Assembly: GCF_000827595.2 (NCBI RefSeq)
Contig: NZ_LN776183.1
Span: forward strand, 186,001 to 250,000
Length of the DNA: 64,000 nucleotides
Source of the DNA: Necropsobacter massiliensis
GTDB taxonomy: Bacteria > Pseudomonadota > Gammaproteobacteria > Enterobacterales > Pasteurellaceae
Direction of reading: 5' to 3'
The notes beneath the pieces are model-generated. The model did not search any database. It had not been told where the DNA came from and saw only the letters and a program-made list of their open reading frames with translations. Made by a program: the position numbers and the translations under genes. Positions 54,476 to 64,000 of the stretch are shown piece after piece. Numbering within the stretch: position 1 is the first letter of the stretch; each line of letters opens with the position of its first letter.

Positions 54476-56422
54476 GTGGCATTAATGAGTTTAACCAACG
54501 GCTATCTTGGGTTCGGCGATCAGCCTTTATTGGATCAAGCTGAACTGCATATTGAAAGCGGGGAGCGGGTGTGTTTGGTCGGGCGTAACGGTGCAGGCAA
54601 ATCTACCTTAATGAAAATTCTGGCCGGCGATATTATGCTGGATGACGGTCGCCTGCAACTGGAACGGGAACTGGTGGTTTCCCGTCTGGAACAGGATCCG
54701 CCGCGTCATGTGCAGGGCAACGTATTTGATTATGTCGCCGAGGGAATCGGACATCTGGCTGAGTTGTTAAAAACTTATCATCAGCTTTCTCGCTTGCTGG
54801 AAAAAGATTGTAGCGACAACACGTTGAACCAATTGGCGCGGGTTCAAAGTCAGCTTGAACATGCCGACGGCTGGCGTTTCGAAAATAAAATTCACGAAGT
54901 GTTGGCGAAACTGACGCTGAATGCCGAAATGCAGTTATCCGAATTATCCGGCGGCTGGTTGCGCAAGGCAGCACTGGCAAGGGCATTGGTTTGCGAGCCG
55001 GACATATTGCTGCTGGACGAACCTACTAACCACTTGGATGTGGACACGATCGAGTGGCTGGAAGAATTTCTGTTAGGCTTTGCCGGCAGCATTGTGTTTA
55101 TTTCTCACGACCGTTCCTTTATCCGCAAAATGGCAACGCGCATTGTGGATTTGGATCGTGGCAAACTGGTATCTTATCCGGGCGATTATGATCTGTATCT
55201 GACCACAAAAGAAGAAAATCTGCGCGTGGAAGCATTACAAAACGAACTGTTTGATAAGAAATTGGCGCAGGAAGAAGTCTGGATCCGACAAGGTATTAAA
55301 GCGCGTCGCACCCGCAATGAAGGGCGTGTGCGGGCGTTAAAGGCGCTGCGTGAGGAACGTCGTCAACGGCGTGAAGTGCTGGGCAGTGCCAAATTACAAT
55401 TGGATAATGCAAGCCGTTCCGGCAAAATAGTGTTTGAGCTGGAAGACCTCAGCTATGACATCGACGGCAAAAAGCTGTTAAATCATTTCAGCACCACCAT
55501 TTTACGCGGCGATAAAATTGCCTTAGTCGGACCGAACGGTTGCGGTAAAACCACCTTTATTAAATTATTGCTCGGTGAGATTCAACCAAGCGCCGGGACA
55601 GTGCGCCGCGGCACCAAGCTAGACATCGCCTATTTCGATCAATATCGCGCCGATCTGGATCCGGAAAAAACAGTCATGGACAATGTGGCGGACGGCAAAC
55701 AGGATATTGAAGTTAACGGCGTGAAACGTCATGTGCTGGGCTATTTACAGGATTTTCTGTTTCCGCCTAAACGGGCAATGACGCCGGTTAAAGCCTTATC
55801 CGGCGGTGAGCGCAATCGTCTGCTGTTGGCAAAATTGCTGCTTAAGCCGAATAATCTGCTGATTTTGGACGAACCGACTAATGATTTGGATGTCGAAACG
55901 TTAGAATTGTTGGAAGACATTCTGACTGATTATCAGGGCACTTTGTTGATCGTCAGCCATGATCGTCAGTTTATTGATAATACCGCGACTGAATGCTATA
56001 TCTTCGAGGGCGACGGTGTACTGAATAAATATATCGGCGGTTTTCACGATGCCAAACAGCAGCAAACCAATTATCTTGCAACGAAAGCGGCAGCGGCCCG
56101 CGCAGGAAAAGGTGCCACAGACGACGATAAAAGTGCGGTTCAAACTCAGAAAGTTTCTGCACCGCCGCCGAAAAACCGCTCGCTGAAATTATCCTACAAA
56201 GAACAGCGTGAGCTGGAGGGATTACCGCAATTGCTGGAGGAATTGGAACAGAAAATCACCGCACTTCAAACAGAAGTCAGCGCGCCAGCGTTTTTCCAGC
56301 AGGATCACGCTTACACCGCAGCGAAACTACAGGCACTCGCTGAGGCGGAGCAGGCACTGGAGGACGCATTTCAGCGTTGGGAAGCGTTGGAGGAAAAGGC
56401 GGCGGCAATGAAATCGAAGTAA
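54476..56422 (+). CDS. uup: ABC-F ATPase Uup
   Basis: A 648-residue soluble twin-ATPase of the ABC-F family: first site GRNGAGKSTLMKIL and LSGGWLRKAALARAL, second site GPNGCGKTTFIKLL and LSGGERNRLLLAKLL, both with LLLDEPTNHLD or LILDEPTNDLD; the C-terminal coiled coil fits Uup. Known Uup affects transposon excision and ribosome function. Start at GTG 54476 (ATG 54485 is possible); the longer frame upstream lacks homology. Confidence 0.93.
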   Translation: MALMSLTNGYLGFGDQPLLDQAELHIESGERVCLVGRNGAGKSTLMKILAGDIMLDDGRLQLERELVVSRLEQDPPRHVQGNVFDYVAEGIGHLAELLKTYHQLSRLLEKDCSDNTLNQLARVQSQLEHADGWRFENKIHEVLAKLTLNAEMQLSELSGGWLRKAALARALVCEPDILLLDEPTNHLDVDTIEWLEEFLLGFAGSIVFISHDRSFIRKMATRIVDLDRGKLVSYPGDYDLYLTTKEENLRVEALQNELFDKKLAQEEVWIRQGIKARRTRNEGRVRALKALREERRQRREVLGSAKLQLDNASRSGKIVFELEDLSYDIDGKKLLNHFSTTILRGDKIALVGPNGCGKTTFIKLLLGEIQPSAGTVRRGTKLDIAYFDQYRADLDPEKTVMDNVADGKQDIEVNGVKRHVLGYLQDFLFPPKRAMTPVKALSGGERNRLLLAKLLLKPNNLLILDEPTNDLDVETLELLEDILTDYQGTLLIVSHDRQFIDNTATECYIFEGDGVLNKYIGGFHDAKQQQTNYLATKAAAARAGKGATDDDKSAVQTQKVSAPPPKNRSLKLSYKEQRELEGLPQLLEELEQKITALQTEVSAPAFFQQDHAYTAAKLQALAEAEQALEDAFQRWEALEEKAAAMKSK

Positions 56423-56443
56423 TTGCCCGATGCGGCTTGTCGC

Positions 56444-56487
56444 AAGTGCGGTGGAAAATTGTTGTGATTTTTTACCGCACTTTTTTA
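56444..56487 (+). terminator. Uptake-signal terminator after uup
   Basis: AAGTGCGGT at 56444 and ACCGCACTT at 56474 form the stem, followed on the plus strand by TTTTA. Confidence 0.85.
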
Positions 56488-56569
56488 TTGTGCTTTAGCG
56501 TACTTTTTGCCGCATTTTTCTGTTTTGCCTTTCTATCGCACTATGGGCGTTAAGCGACGGAACGAAGGA

Positions 56570-57325
56570 TTATTTACGGCTGCATACTGCAATAAAGTGT
56601 AATTGTTTATGCGGATCATTAAAGACATTAAACATTTTTTTGAATGTCGCGCGGTTTTCCGCTTTCAGGGCATTTTTAATGATTTTCAGTGTGCCGAAAA
56701 CGCCTTCGTCATAAAGCATGCCGCGTGGCGACAGCAGGGTCATATCGCCGCTGAACGTGTCGATATTAGCGAATCCGGCGTCGCAAAATACCTTTTTCCA
56801 GCCCGTTTTACTCAGCGGTGTCACGCTGATATTAATTGCTTCCCGCAGCTGTTGTAGCACCGCTTCACCGTCTTCGACGGTCAGCATGACATCATGAGTC
56901 AGCAGAAAACCGCCCGGTTTCAGCACGCGATAATATTCCCGTACCGCTTTGATTTTTGCTGCCGGTGGCAGCATGGTTAGCATGGCTTCATTGATTACAA
57001 TATCAAAGGTGGCATCATTAAAGGGCAATGACATGGCATTAGCGCGCTGAACGTGGATCAAATGCTGTAAATGCTGCGCGTTGATCTTGGCACGGGCTTT
57101 GTCTAGCGCGGTCTCATCTAGATCCACCCCTTCAATGTGACAGCCGAAACGTTTTGCCAGCCCGATTGCGGTGGTTCCCATATTGCAGGCGACTTCCAGC
57201 ACTTGTTTATCGCGGCTAAAATCGCCGTTGCCAATCAGCCATTCCGTTGCCTTTCTGCCGCCTGGGCGCAACCGCGTTTTGCCTAAACGGGCGAGAAAAT
57301 GATGGCCGACTTCTTCTTTTTTCAT
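56570..57325 (-). CDS. Class I SAM-dependent methyltransferase, substrate unknown
   Basis: A 251-residue methylase: motif I VLEVACNMGTTAIGLAKRF (SAM site, near residue 45), acidic VDLDETALDKA, motif IV-like FDIVINEAMLTML, motif VI PGGFLLTHDVML. It resembles UbiE-type methylases; a similar protein exists in Haemophilus (HI0095-like) without known substrate. Single gene, convergent with uup. Confidence 0.82.
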   Translation of the reverse strand: MKKEEVGHHFLARLGKTRLRPGGRKATEWLIGNGDFSRDKQVLEVACNMGTTAIGLAKRFGCHIEGVDLDETALDKARAKINAQHLQHLIHVQRANAMSLPFNDATFDIVINEAMLTMLPPAAKIKAVREYYRVLKPGGFLLTHDVMLTVEDGEAVLQQLREAINISVTPLSKTGWKKVFCDAGFANIDTFSGDMTLLSPRGMLYDEGVFGTLKIIKNALKAENRATFKKMFNVFNDPHKQLHFIAVCSRK

Positions 57326-57431
57326 GTATTTCGTCCTCTTGATGATAATAGTTGACTCAATATATCAGATTTAGAACAAATGTAGTAATGATATTTATTC
57401 TTATTCACGAAAGGGGAATCACATGGCGGGC

Positions 57432-57458
57432 AGGGCGGTTGAGATGCACAACCGCCCT
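57432..57458. terminator. Strong hairpin after the NSS transporter gene
   Basis: AGGGCGGTTG and CAACCGCCCT form a perfect 10-bp stem, located six bases after the transporter stop. No clear T run follows on either strand, so termination is only likely. Confidence 0.5.
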
Positions 57459-57464
57459 TCTGAG

Positions 57465-58832
57465 TTACATCAGATTGCTGATAAAAATCAACAAGATAAT
57501 TAACGGTACAACGAATTTCACGTAATGAAACCAGATTGTCGTAAATACGGAATTCGGGCAGGGAGACAGTTCTTTTTTGGCGTCCTCTTTCAGTACGAAA
57601 CCAACGAAGATCGCACAGCCCAAGGCGGTGAGCAAAAACAGAATATTGCCGCTAACATAATCAAAGGCGTCGAAAATACTTTTGCCGAAAAACGTGACGT
57701 TTTTCAGCAGATTGTCGCTTAAAATCGACGGAATGTTGCCCAGCACGAAAATACCACCCAATGTCAGCGCGATGGCTTTGCTGCGCCGCATTCTGAGTTT
57801 TTCCTGTAAAGCGGTGATAATCACTTCATAAATGGTAATGGAGGTGGTTAAGGCGGCGATAAGCAGCAGACTGAAGAAAATGACGGCGAAAAAACGTCCC
57901 GCCCATAAATGGGAAAATACAATAGGCAGGCTCTGAAAAACCAGCGTGGGACCGGCATTAGGTTCGATTCCAAAGCTGAATAATGACGGAAAAATCATGA
58001 AGCCGGCGAGTACGGCGATGATTGTGTTGGTAAAACCGGTGATAATTGCGGTTTGAATCAGATTTTCCTGCTTGCTGAGATAGCTGGACAAGGTCACAAT
58101 CACACCGAAGCCTAAACTTAAAGCAAAAAATACTTGCCCCAATACCATAATAAAAAGTTGTGCAGTGATTTTGGAAAAATCCGGTTTTAAATAATACACA
58201 ATGCCTTCCATTGCGCCCGGCAAGGTAATGTTGCGAATAACCATACCGATTAAGAACACAAACAGCAACGGCATCAGGTATTTTACTGAACGTTCAATAC
58301 CGCCGATAATGCCTTTAGCCAGAATAATATAGTTGACCGCCACGAAAAGGAAAGTGTAAAACATAATTTCCAACGGGCTGTTGCTGATATGCAGATCATA
58401 GAAGTTTTTGGCGATATCTTTGCTGATCGGCTGCGAAATATCAAGATTGCCGCCGATCAGATTGATGATATAGCTGATCACCCAGCCGCCGAGCACCATA
58501 TAATAGGCCATAATGCCGAAAGCGCCGAGCAACCCCATATAACCAATGAGTTTCCAGCCTTTAGAAATGCGTTTGCTTGCCAGTCTGTCGCCAAACGCAT
58601 CAATAGAATTGACCCGCAGACGACGACCGATAACGTTTTCCACTAAAATCATCGGAATACCGATGACCAGCATCGCAATGCAGAACAGCAGCACATACGC
58701 ACCACCGCCGTTTTCACCGACCAGATAAGGGAAGCGCCAGGTGGCGCCGAAGCCGACGGTGGCACCCGCTACCGTCATTACATAAGTTAATCGGCTCGAC
58801 CAAGTTTGTCTTTCTGTTGTTTTTGTTGTCAT
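57465..58832 (-). CDS. NSS-family sodium-dependent transporter
   Basis: A 455-residue, roughly 11-12 segment transporter: N-terminal SSRLTYVMTVAGATVGFGATWRFPYLVGENGGGAY is the sodium/substrate-binding helix 1 of the NSS (SNF) family, with later SLGFGVIVTLSSYL. It imports an amino acid or amine with Na+. Haemophilus has a homologue (HI0736-like). Substrate not predictable. It lies downstream of nth. Confidence 0.9.
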   Translation of the reverse strand: MTTKTTERQTWSSRLTYVMTVAGATVGFGATWRFPYLVGENGGGAYVLLFCIAMLVIGIPMILVENVIGRRLRVNSIDAFGDRLASKRISKGWKLIGYMGLLGAFGIMAYYMVLGGWVISYIINLIGGNLDISQPISKDIAKNFYDLHISNSPLEIMFYTFLFVAVNYIILAKGIIGGIERSVKYLMPLLFVFLIGMVIRNITLPGAMEGIVYYLKPDFSKITAQLFIMVLGQVFFALSLGFGVIVTLSSYLSKQENLIQTAIITGFTNTIIAVLAGFMIFPSLFSFGIEPNAGPTLVFQSLPIVFSHLWAGRFFAVIFFSLLLIAALTTSITIYEVIITALQEKLRMRRSKAIALTLGGIFVLGNIPSILSDNLLKNVTFFGKSIFDAFDYVSGNILFLLTALGCAIFVGFVLKEDAKKELSPCPNSVFTTIWFHYVKFVVPLIILLIFISNLM

Positions 58833-58884
58833 AATATTGCCTTAATGCGTTAATAATTATGCCGTTTACGGCGCAATCGGTCGA

Positions 58885-59520
58885 TTAAATATCGGTTTTT
58901 TCTTTGTATTCGCACAAATCTTCAATAATGCAGGAACCGCAACGTGGTTTTCTGGCAACACAGGTATAGCGACCGTGCAGAATCAGCCAGTGATGAACGT
59001 CCAGTTTGAATTCGTCAGGCACGACCTTAAGCAGTTTTTGCTCCACTTCCAGCACATTTTTGCCGGGTGCAAAGCCGGTGCGGTTGGCGACGCGAAAAAT
59101 ATGGGTATCTACCGCAATCGTCGGATGACCGAACGCGGTGTTTAATACCACATTGGCGGTTTTGCGCCCAACGCCCGCCAGCGCTTCCAGCGCTTCACGA
59201 TTTTGCGGCACTTCGCCGTGATGTTTTTCGATCAAATCACGGCAGGTTTTGATGATATTCTCCGCCTTGCTGTTATACAGTCCGATGGTTTTGATATAGC
59301 CTTTCAGCTCTTCCACTCCGAGAGCCAATATAGCCTGCGGCGTATTGGCGACCGGAAACAGTTTGGCGGTGGCTTTGTTGACGCCTTTATCAGTGGCTTG
59401 CGCCGATAGAATGACGGCAATCAGCAGCTCGAAGGGCGAATGATAGCACAGTTCGGTGGTCGGTTTAGGGGTATGAGCCCGTAACCGGGTCAGAATTTCA
59501 ATGCGTTTTTGTTTATTCAT
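58885..59520 (-). CDS. nth: Endonuclease III
   Basis: A 211-residue DNA glycosylase/AP lyase: helix-hairpin-helix LAGVGRKTANVVLNTAFG with catalytic Lys, VDTHIFRVANR with catalytic Asp, and 4Fe-4S cysteines in CVARKPRCGSCIIEDLC. It removes oxidised pyrimidines. It follows rnfE, as in the rnfABCDGE-nth order of gamma-proteobacteria. Confidence 0.96.
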   Translation of the reverse strand: MNKQKRIEILTRLRAHTPKPTTELCYHSPFELLIAVILSAQATDKGVNKATAKLFPVANTPQAILALGVEELKGYIKTIGLYNSKAENIIKTCRDLIEKHHGEVPQNREALEALAGVGRKTANVVLNTAFGHPTIAVDTHIFRVANRTGFAPGKNVLEVEQKLLKVVPDEFKLDVHHWLILHGRYTCVARKPRCGSCIIEDLCEYKEKTDI

Positions 59521-59528
59521 CTTTACAA

Positions 59529-60221
59529 TTATTTGCTGTTATGATCAATGATGTTTTTTACTGCCAGCATTAGCCCTAAGCCGATAAATGCGCCGGGTGG
59601 CAGAATTGCCAGCAAAAAGCTGCTGTCCGCATGGAACAGTTCCAGATGCAGCACCGTTGCCCAGCTTCCCAACAGATTTTCGATTCCGTCAAACCATTTG
59701 CCGGTGCCAACGATTTCCCGTAGACTGCCGAGCACAAACAGGCTCAGACTCATTCCCAGCCCCATGGAAAAACCGTCAAACAGAGAATGTAGTATGCCGT
59801 TTTTCGAGGCAAACGCCTCAGCGCGCCCGATCACAATGCAGTTGGTGACGATCAGCGGGATAAAAATGCCCAACGCTTGATAAAGTGTGTAGGTATAGGC
59901 GTTCATAACCAGCTGTACCATGGTGACGGTGGTGGCGATAATCATGACATAAATCGGAATGCGGATTTCATTGGGAATCTGTTTGCGAAACACGGCGATC
60001 ACCGTATTGGTACAGATTAGCACCAGCATGGTCGCCAGCCCCAGCCCCAGCGCGTTGGTTGCCGTATTGGATACCGCCAGCAGCGGACAAAGTCCGAGCA
60101 ACTGTACCAGCGTTGAATTATTTTTCCAAACACCCTGAATAAAAATATTGCGCCAAACTGAATGTTTTTGCACCGCACTTTCGGGCGTTTCAAGTGCGGT
60201 AGTTTTTTCCGAAGTTTCCAT
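59529..60221 (-). CDS. rnfE: Rnf/Rsx complex subunit E
   Basis: A 230-residue membrane subunit ([47 protein letters not shown]) with about six membrane segments, matching RnfE/RsxE. The Rnf complex moves electrons between ferredoxin and NADH with ion transport. Eight bases separate it from nth downstream. Confidence 0.94.
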   Translation of the reverse strand: METSEKTTALETPESAVQKHSVWRNIFIQGVWKNNSTLVQLLGLCPLLAVSNTATNALGLGLATMLVLICTNTVIAVFRKQIPNEIRIPIYVMIIATTVTMVQLVMNAYTYTLYQALGIFIPLIVTNCIVIGRAEAFASKNGILHSLFDGFSMGLGMSLSLFVLGSLREIVGTGKWFDGIENLLGSWATVLHLELFHADSSFLLAILPPGAFIGLGLMLAVKNIIDHNSK

Positions 60222-60250
60222 TGTCGTGTTTTACCTGTCGCTATCCTGTG

Positions 60251-60856
60251 TTATTCCGCCTTATTGTGCTGGATAGCCTCCAGCAAGGCAAGTGCCGAGC
60301 GTTTCACCTGATTGACCACCGCACGTGGCGTAATGGTGGCGCCGGAAAATTGATCGAACTTGCCGCCGTCTTTTTTTACCGCCCATTCCGCTTGATTGTC
60401 GGCGGAAATACGTTGATGGGCAAAGGCGAGAATCCAGTTGGATACGCGGGGTTCGATTTTATCGCCCAATCCCGGGGTTTCCTTATGTTCAATTACGCGC
60501 ACGCCCAGTATTTCGCCCTGCGCTGTCATCCCGACCAATAAACGGATATTGCCCGAATAACCGTCCGGCGCAGTGGTTTCAAAGGCATAGGCAACGGTTT
60601 TGCCATTTTTGTCGGCATGGCAGAGCTTATCAATATAAGGAATCTTGCCTTTGATGTCTTGACAGCTTTGCGCCAAATCGTTATCGAAATTGTCTTGCAC
60701 AATCACCTGTTGCAGAAGTGTTCGCTGCTGTTGCGCAACGGCATGATCGATTTTATCTTTCGTTAAAAAATAAACGCCGCTGGAAAGTGCGGTGCAAATC
60801 AGCGCAATCAATCCCAACAGCAAACCGTAACGGCTACTGACTTTAATAAGCTGCAT
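60251..60856 (-). CDS. rnfG: Rnf/Rsx complex subunit G (covalent FMN)
   Basis: A 201-residue protein: one N-terminal membrane segment (YGLLLGLIALICTALSSGVYF) and a periplasmic FMN-binding domain ending in FSGATITPRAVV, where the SGAT threonine carries FMN. The ATG 60856 shares a base with the rnfD stop. The C-terminus is followed by a 29-base gap to rnfE. Confidence 0.95.
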   Translation of the reverse strand: MQLIKVSSRYGLLLGLIALICTALSSGVYFLTKDKIDHAVAQQQRTLLQQVIVQDNFDNDLAQSCQDIKGKIPYIDKLCHADKNGKTVAYAFETTAPDGYSGNIRLLVGMTAQGEILGVRVIEHKETPGLGDKIEPRVSNWILAFAHQRISADNQAEWAVKKDGGKFDQFSGATITPRAVVNQVKRSALALLEAIQHNKAE

Positions 60857-61941
60857 TATTTCCCCCTTTTAGCCGCATGACCGGCAACGCGTGGTCGGGT
60901 ATAGTGATCGATCAGCGGCACGCAGATGTTGGTCAGCAAAATCGCGAATGCCACGCCATCGGGATAGTTGCCGTAAAAACGGATGATGCACACCAGACAA
61001 CCCGCTATGGCGCCGAACAGCAGTTTGCCTTTCGGCGTGATTGATGCGGTGACCGGGTCGGTGGCGATAAAAAATGCGCCAAACATGGTTGCGCCGCTGA
61101 ACCACTGCCATAACGGGTCGGTAGCCAAGGGGGCGAACCAGTGAAACAGACTGAACAGAAAAATTGTAGCTAAAAAAGCCACGGGAATATGCCAGTGAAT
61201 AATTTTTTTCCAGATCAGAAAAATGCCGCCCACCAGAAAGCACAGATTCACCTGCATCCAGCCGATCCCCTGCGGCAGGCTATTGTCGCCCACAGGCAGC
61301 ATGCGCTCGAAAATCGGCGATAAGCCAATCTGCGCGAGGTTTTCGGTGGCATGTTTGCCAGCAGTTTTCAAGGTATCCAGCGGCGTGGCTTGAGTAATGC
61401 CGTCAATCGAGGCGGTTAATTGATGTAGGCTGAATCCGTCGGTACTGAAACCGGTAAAAATCAAGGCATAGGCATCAGCAAAGGTCGGCGGTTCGTTAAG
61501 CAATTGGATCGGCGGCAGCCAGGTGGTCATTTGCAGCGGAAAAGACACCAACAGCACTACATAACCAACCATGGCAGGATTAAATAAATTCTGCCCCAGA
61601 CCGCCGTAAACATGCTTGCCGAGGATTACCGCGCAGCCGACGCCGAGCAGAATGATCCAATAAGGCGCATAGGGCGGGATTGCCATTGCCAGAATAAGTG
61701 CGGTCAGAATAACACTGAAATCGCCGATATAAAACAAGGCGGGTTTGCGACGTAACAGCGTCACGCCGAATTCTAGCGCTAACCCGAAGGTAACGGCAAG
61801 TGCGGCTTGAATCAGCACGCCGAAACCGAAGTAATAGAGTTGGGCGCACAGTGCGGGCAGCATGGCGACGATAACCCATAACATAATCCGAGCGGTAAGT
61901 TTGCCCGAATGCGTATGGGGTGAACTGATCATTTTAAACAT
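60856..61941 (-). CDS. rnfD: Rnf/Rsx complex subunit D (covalent FMN)
   Basis: A 361-residue polytopic protein ([27 protein letters not shown]...; [37 protein letters not shown]). The segment [10 protein letters not shown] (near residue 185) matches the flavinylation region of RnfD. 11 bases lie between it and the rnfC stop. Confidence 0.95.
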   Translation of the reverse strand: MFKMISSPHTHSGKLTARIMLWVIVAMLPALCAQLYYFGFGVLIQAALAVTFGLALEFGVTLLRRKPALFYIGDFSVILTALILAMAIPPYAPYWIILLGVGCAVILGKHVYGGLGQNLFNPAMVGYVVLLVSFPLQMTTWLPPIQLLNEPPTFADAYALIFTGFSTDGFSLHQLTASIDGITQATPLDTLKTAGKHATENLAQIGLSPIFERMLPVGDNSLPQGIGWMQVNLCFLVGGIFLIWKKIIHWHIPVAFLATIFLFSLFHWFAPLATDPLWQWFSGATMFGAFFIATDPVTASITPKGKLLFGAIAGCLVCIIRFYGNYPDGVAFAILLTNICVPLIDHYTRPRVAGHAAKRGK

Positions 61942-61952
61942 AGATTAATCTC

Positions 61953-64000
61953 TTAATTGTTATCCTGTTGCTGTGCGGCTTTTTTTGCTTTGGCGCGCGC
62001 AATGGCAGCGGCAATAGCGGCTTTTTTAGGGTCAAGTGCGGTGCTATTTTCAGGCGTTTTTTCGACCGCACTTGCTGATGTCTCAACCGCCACATTTGCC
62101 GTTTGGACAGCCGCATGTTGCGCGGATTGTGCCGAGGTTGTGGTGGCAGAAGATGTCGTCTCTAACGTGCCCTCTGTGTTATCGCCTTGCTGCGCGGCTT
62201 TTTTTGCTTTGGCGCGCGCAATGGCAGCGGCAATAGCGGCTTTTTTAGGGTCAAGTGCGGTGCTATTTTCAGGCGTTTTTTCGACCGCACTGGTTGATGT
62301 TTCAACCGCCACATTTGCCGTGTGGACAGCCGCATGTTGCGCGGATTGCGCCGGCGAAGTCGCGGCGGTAGCCTGTGTTTGTTGTTCCGCCTGTTGGCGG
62401 GCCAAACGGCGGGCCTTACGCTGTGCCATAATGTCGCTGTTATCCGGCATCACTTCACCGTCGGCATTCACCAAGGTTTTGATTTTAATCTGCGCTGTTG
62501 CTGGTTCGCCGGCTTGTTTGGCTTTTAAGCGTGCCAATGCGGCTTGAACAGGGTCTTCGCCTTTTTGCTGCGCCAATTCTGCGCGGCGGTTTTCAGCTGC
62601 GCGCTGGGTACGGGCCTTACGTGCCTGTTCCTCTTTTTCCAGACGCGCCTGACGGGCTTCAAAACGAATTTTAGCCTCTTCGGCCTTTTGCGCTTTTTCT
62701 TTCATTTCCCACAGTTTGGCTTTTTCTTGGCGGAAATATTGAATCAGCGGAATATGACTCGGGCAAACGTAAGCGCATACCCCGCATTCGATGCAGTCTT
62801 TTAGGGCGTACTGCTCGGATTTTTCATGATCTTCGCTACGGGCGAACCAGTAAAGCTGCTGCGGCATTAAATGTACCGGGCAGGCGTCCGAACAGGCGGA
62901 ACAGCGGATGCAAGATTGTTCCGGTTCAGGCGGTGCGTATTCGAAATGATCCGGCGCCAGCAGACAGTTGGTGATTTTGGTGACCGGCGCGTTTAAATCG
63001 GGCAAAATTACCCCCATCATCGGACCGCCCATAAATACCGGAAAGCGATCATCATATTGGTAGCCCGTCTGTTGCAACAAATCCGCGATCGGCGTACCTA
63101 AACGCACCCATTGATTGCCTTTATGCACGATTTTATCGCCGGTCAGTGTGACGACGCGTTCAATTAACGGTTCGTCGTCTATTACCGCGCGTTTAATCGC
63201 AAAGGCGGTGCCGACATTGTGCATTAATACGCCGATACTGGAAGAACGCTGACCGCTCGGCACTTCCAGCCCGGTCAGCACTTGAATCAGCTGTTTTGAG
63301 GCGCCGGACGGGTATTTGGTCGGAATCACGCGGATTTCAATATCGTTTGCGCCGTGCAGGGCGCGACGAAGAGCGGCGACCGCCTGCGCTTTGTTATCTT
63401 CAATGGCCAACACCACTTTTTCAGGGCGCAGAATATAGCGCAGAATGCGGATGCCCTCGATAATTTCTGCCGGATAATCGCGCATCAGGCGATCATCACA
63501 GCTGATATAAGGTTCGCATTCCGCACCATTGATAATCAGCAGTTTAACCTGTTTTTCCGCCGAATGAATTTTAGCCGCGGTAGGAAATACCGCGCCGCCC
63601 AAACCGGCGATGCCAGCATGATAGATTGTGTCAATCAATTGTTCCGGTGTACGGCTGAGAAAATCTTCAATGGGCTGACGTTCACGCCATTGATCCAGAC
63701 CGTCCGCCTGAATTTCGATGCACAGTTCGCTCAGTCCCGACGGATGGGCGGCAACATGCGGCGCAATTTGAATGACCGTGCCGGAAGTCGGTGCATGTAC
63801 CGGCAGGGCGCGCAATCCTTCGCCCAAGGTGAGCGGCTGACCTTTTAATACTTTTTCACCCGCTTTCACTAGAATATTGCCCGCTTTACCAGCATGTTGC
63901 TTCACCGGTAGATAAAATCTCTCCGTCAGCGGGGCGCGGGTAATCGGCGTCTGATTCGATTGCGACTTCATATCCGGCGGATGAATACCGCCGTCAAAAT
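61953..64000 (-). CDS. rnfC: Rnf/Rsx complex subunit C (N-terminus outside window)
   Basis: The frame stays open through the right edge: upstream of the Met codon at 63971 it reads FDGGIHPPD, the conserved RnfC beginning, so the true start lies beyond 64,000. About 682 codons are seen. Features in order: N-terminal RnfC/NQO1-like part ([28 protein letters not shown]), two 4Fe-4S motifs ([12 protein letters not shown] and [12 protein letters not shown]), a charged helical segment, and an Ala/Lys-rich C-terminal tail with a tandem duplication. RnfC is the NADH-oxidising face of the complex. Confidence 0.95.
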   Translation of the reverse strand, partial: FDGGIHPPDMKSQSNQTPITRAPLTERFYLPVKQHAGKAGNILVKAGEKVLKGQPLTLGEGLRALPVHAPTSGTVIQIAPHVAAHPSGLSELCIEIQADGLDQWRERQPIEDFLSRTPEQLIDTIYHAGIAGLGGAVFPTAAKIHSAEKQVKLLIINGAECEPYISCDDRLMRDYPAEIIEGIRILRYILRPEKVVLAIEDNKAQAVAALRRALHGANDIEIRVIPTKYPSGASKQLIQVLTGLEVPSGQRSSSIGVLMHNVGTAFAIKRAVIDDEPLIERVVTLTGDKIVHKGNQWVRLGTPIADLLQQTGYQYDDRFPVFMGGPMMGVILPDLNAPVTKITNCLLAPDHFEYAPPEPEQSCIRCSACSDACPVHLMPQQLYWFARSEDHEKSEQYALKDCIECGVCAYVCPSHIPLIQYFRQEKAKLWEMKEKAQKAEEAKIRFEARQARLEKEEQARKARTQRAAENRRAELAQQKGEDPVQAALARLKAKQAGEPATAQIKIKTLVNADGEVMPDNSDIMAQRKARRLARQQAEQQTQATAATSPAQSAQHAAVHTANVAVETSTSAVEKTPENSTALDPKKAAIAAAIARAKAKKAAQQGDNTEGTLETTSSATTTSAQSAQHAAVQTANVAVETSASAVEKTPENSTALDPKKAAIAAAIARAKAKKAAQQQDNN
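61975..62358 (-). repeat. 73-codon tandem duplication in the RnfC tail
   Basis: Two copies, offset by 219 bases (61975 and 62194), encode nearly identical Ala-rich segments ([48 protein letters not shown]). Each copy carries an uptake signal AAGTGCGGT; the left one also has an inverted partner at 62062-62070. Confidence 0.85.

Noticed and set aside
61957-62547. 196-codon plus-strand frame opposite rnfC
   Set aside because: It is the antisense of the Ala/Lys-rich rnfC tail; the low-complexity composition keeps the frame open by chance.
63971-63971. Met codon at 63971 as the start of rnfC
   Set aside because: The frame continues upstream with FDGGIHPPD, the conserved beginning of RnfC, so the start is outside the window.

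Overview
The window is a junction between two unrelated genomes. From about 43 kb to the right edge the DNA is chromosomal sequence of a Pasteurellaceae bacterium. It carries many copies of the Haemophilus-type uptake signal AAGTGCGGT, a 4.5S RNA gene, and gene sets typical of that family (tesB, cydDC-trxB, idn/gluconate genes, uup, rnf-nth). The GC content looks higher than in H. influenzae, and I cannot name the genus. From the left edge to about 42,434 the DNA is AT-rich, I noticed no uptake signals in it, and its genes have Firmicutes-type ribosome binding sites and protein families. This part is an integrative and conjugative element (ICE) of the broad Tn1549/CTn type. It is inserted in the chromosomal catalase gene, whose first 172 codons survive at 42.43-42.95 kb. 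The rest of the catalase gene and the left end of the element lie outside the window.

ICE layout, left to right: three translationally coupled large serine recombinase genes (the first cut by the window edge); small regulatory genes including a sigma-like factor; a four-gene cargo operon (WYL regulator, GyrI-like protein, ClbS-like protein, SPL-type radical SAM protein); an oriT-like region with a MobC-like protein and a relaxase on the plus strand; a five-gene restriction-modification island (controller protein, HaeIII-like methylase, HaeIII-like endonuclease, GHKL ATPase fused to a predicted nuclease, second C5 methylase); an SSB-like protein; a 2783-residue methylase-helicase; a third C5 methylase; topoisomerase III; the conjugation machinery (DUF4366, DUF4315, NlpC/P60-type protein, VirB4, PrgI, VirB6-like, Maff2, SSB); an AlkC/AlkD-like repair gene broken or frameshifted at an A7 run; and the VirD4 coupling protein, PcfB, replication initiator and KilA-N genes. 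All transfer functions one would expect are present, and no antibiotic-resistance gene was seen.

The two cargo themes are restriction-modification and protection against DNA-alkylating toxins. ClbS proteins and GyrI-like proteins are two unrelated families in which members hydrolyse cyclopropane warheads of genotoxins (colibactin; yatakemycin/CC-1065 type). Here they sit side by side under a WYL regulator, with a radical SAM protein of the photoproduct-lyase type and, elsewhere in the element, an alkylation-repair HEAT protein. A shared TGACA-N5-TGTCA palindrome lies upstream of the regulator gene and of the GyrI-like gene.

The chromosomal part reads as: truncated catalase; tesB; ffs; cnoX-trxB-cydD-cydC, all leftward; the idnD-idnO-idnT operon divergent from idnK across a control region with a CRP site and two GntR/IdnR-type operators; uup; a methyltransferase; an NSS-family transporter; and rnfCDGE-nth, with rnfC running off the right edge and carrying a tandem duplication in its C-terminal tail.
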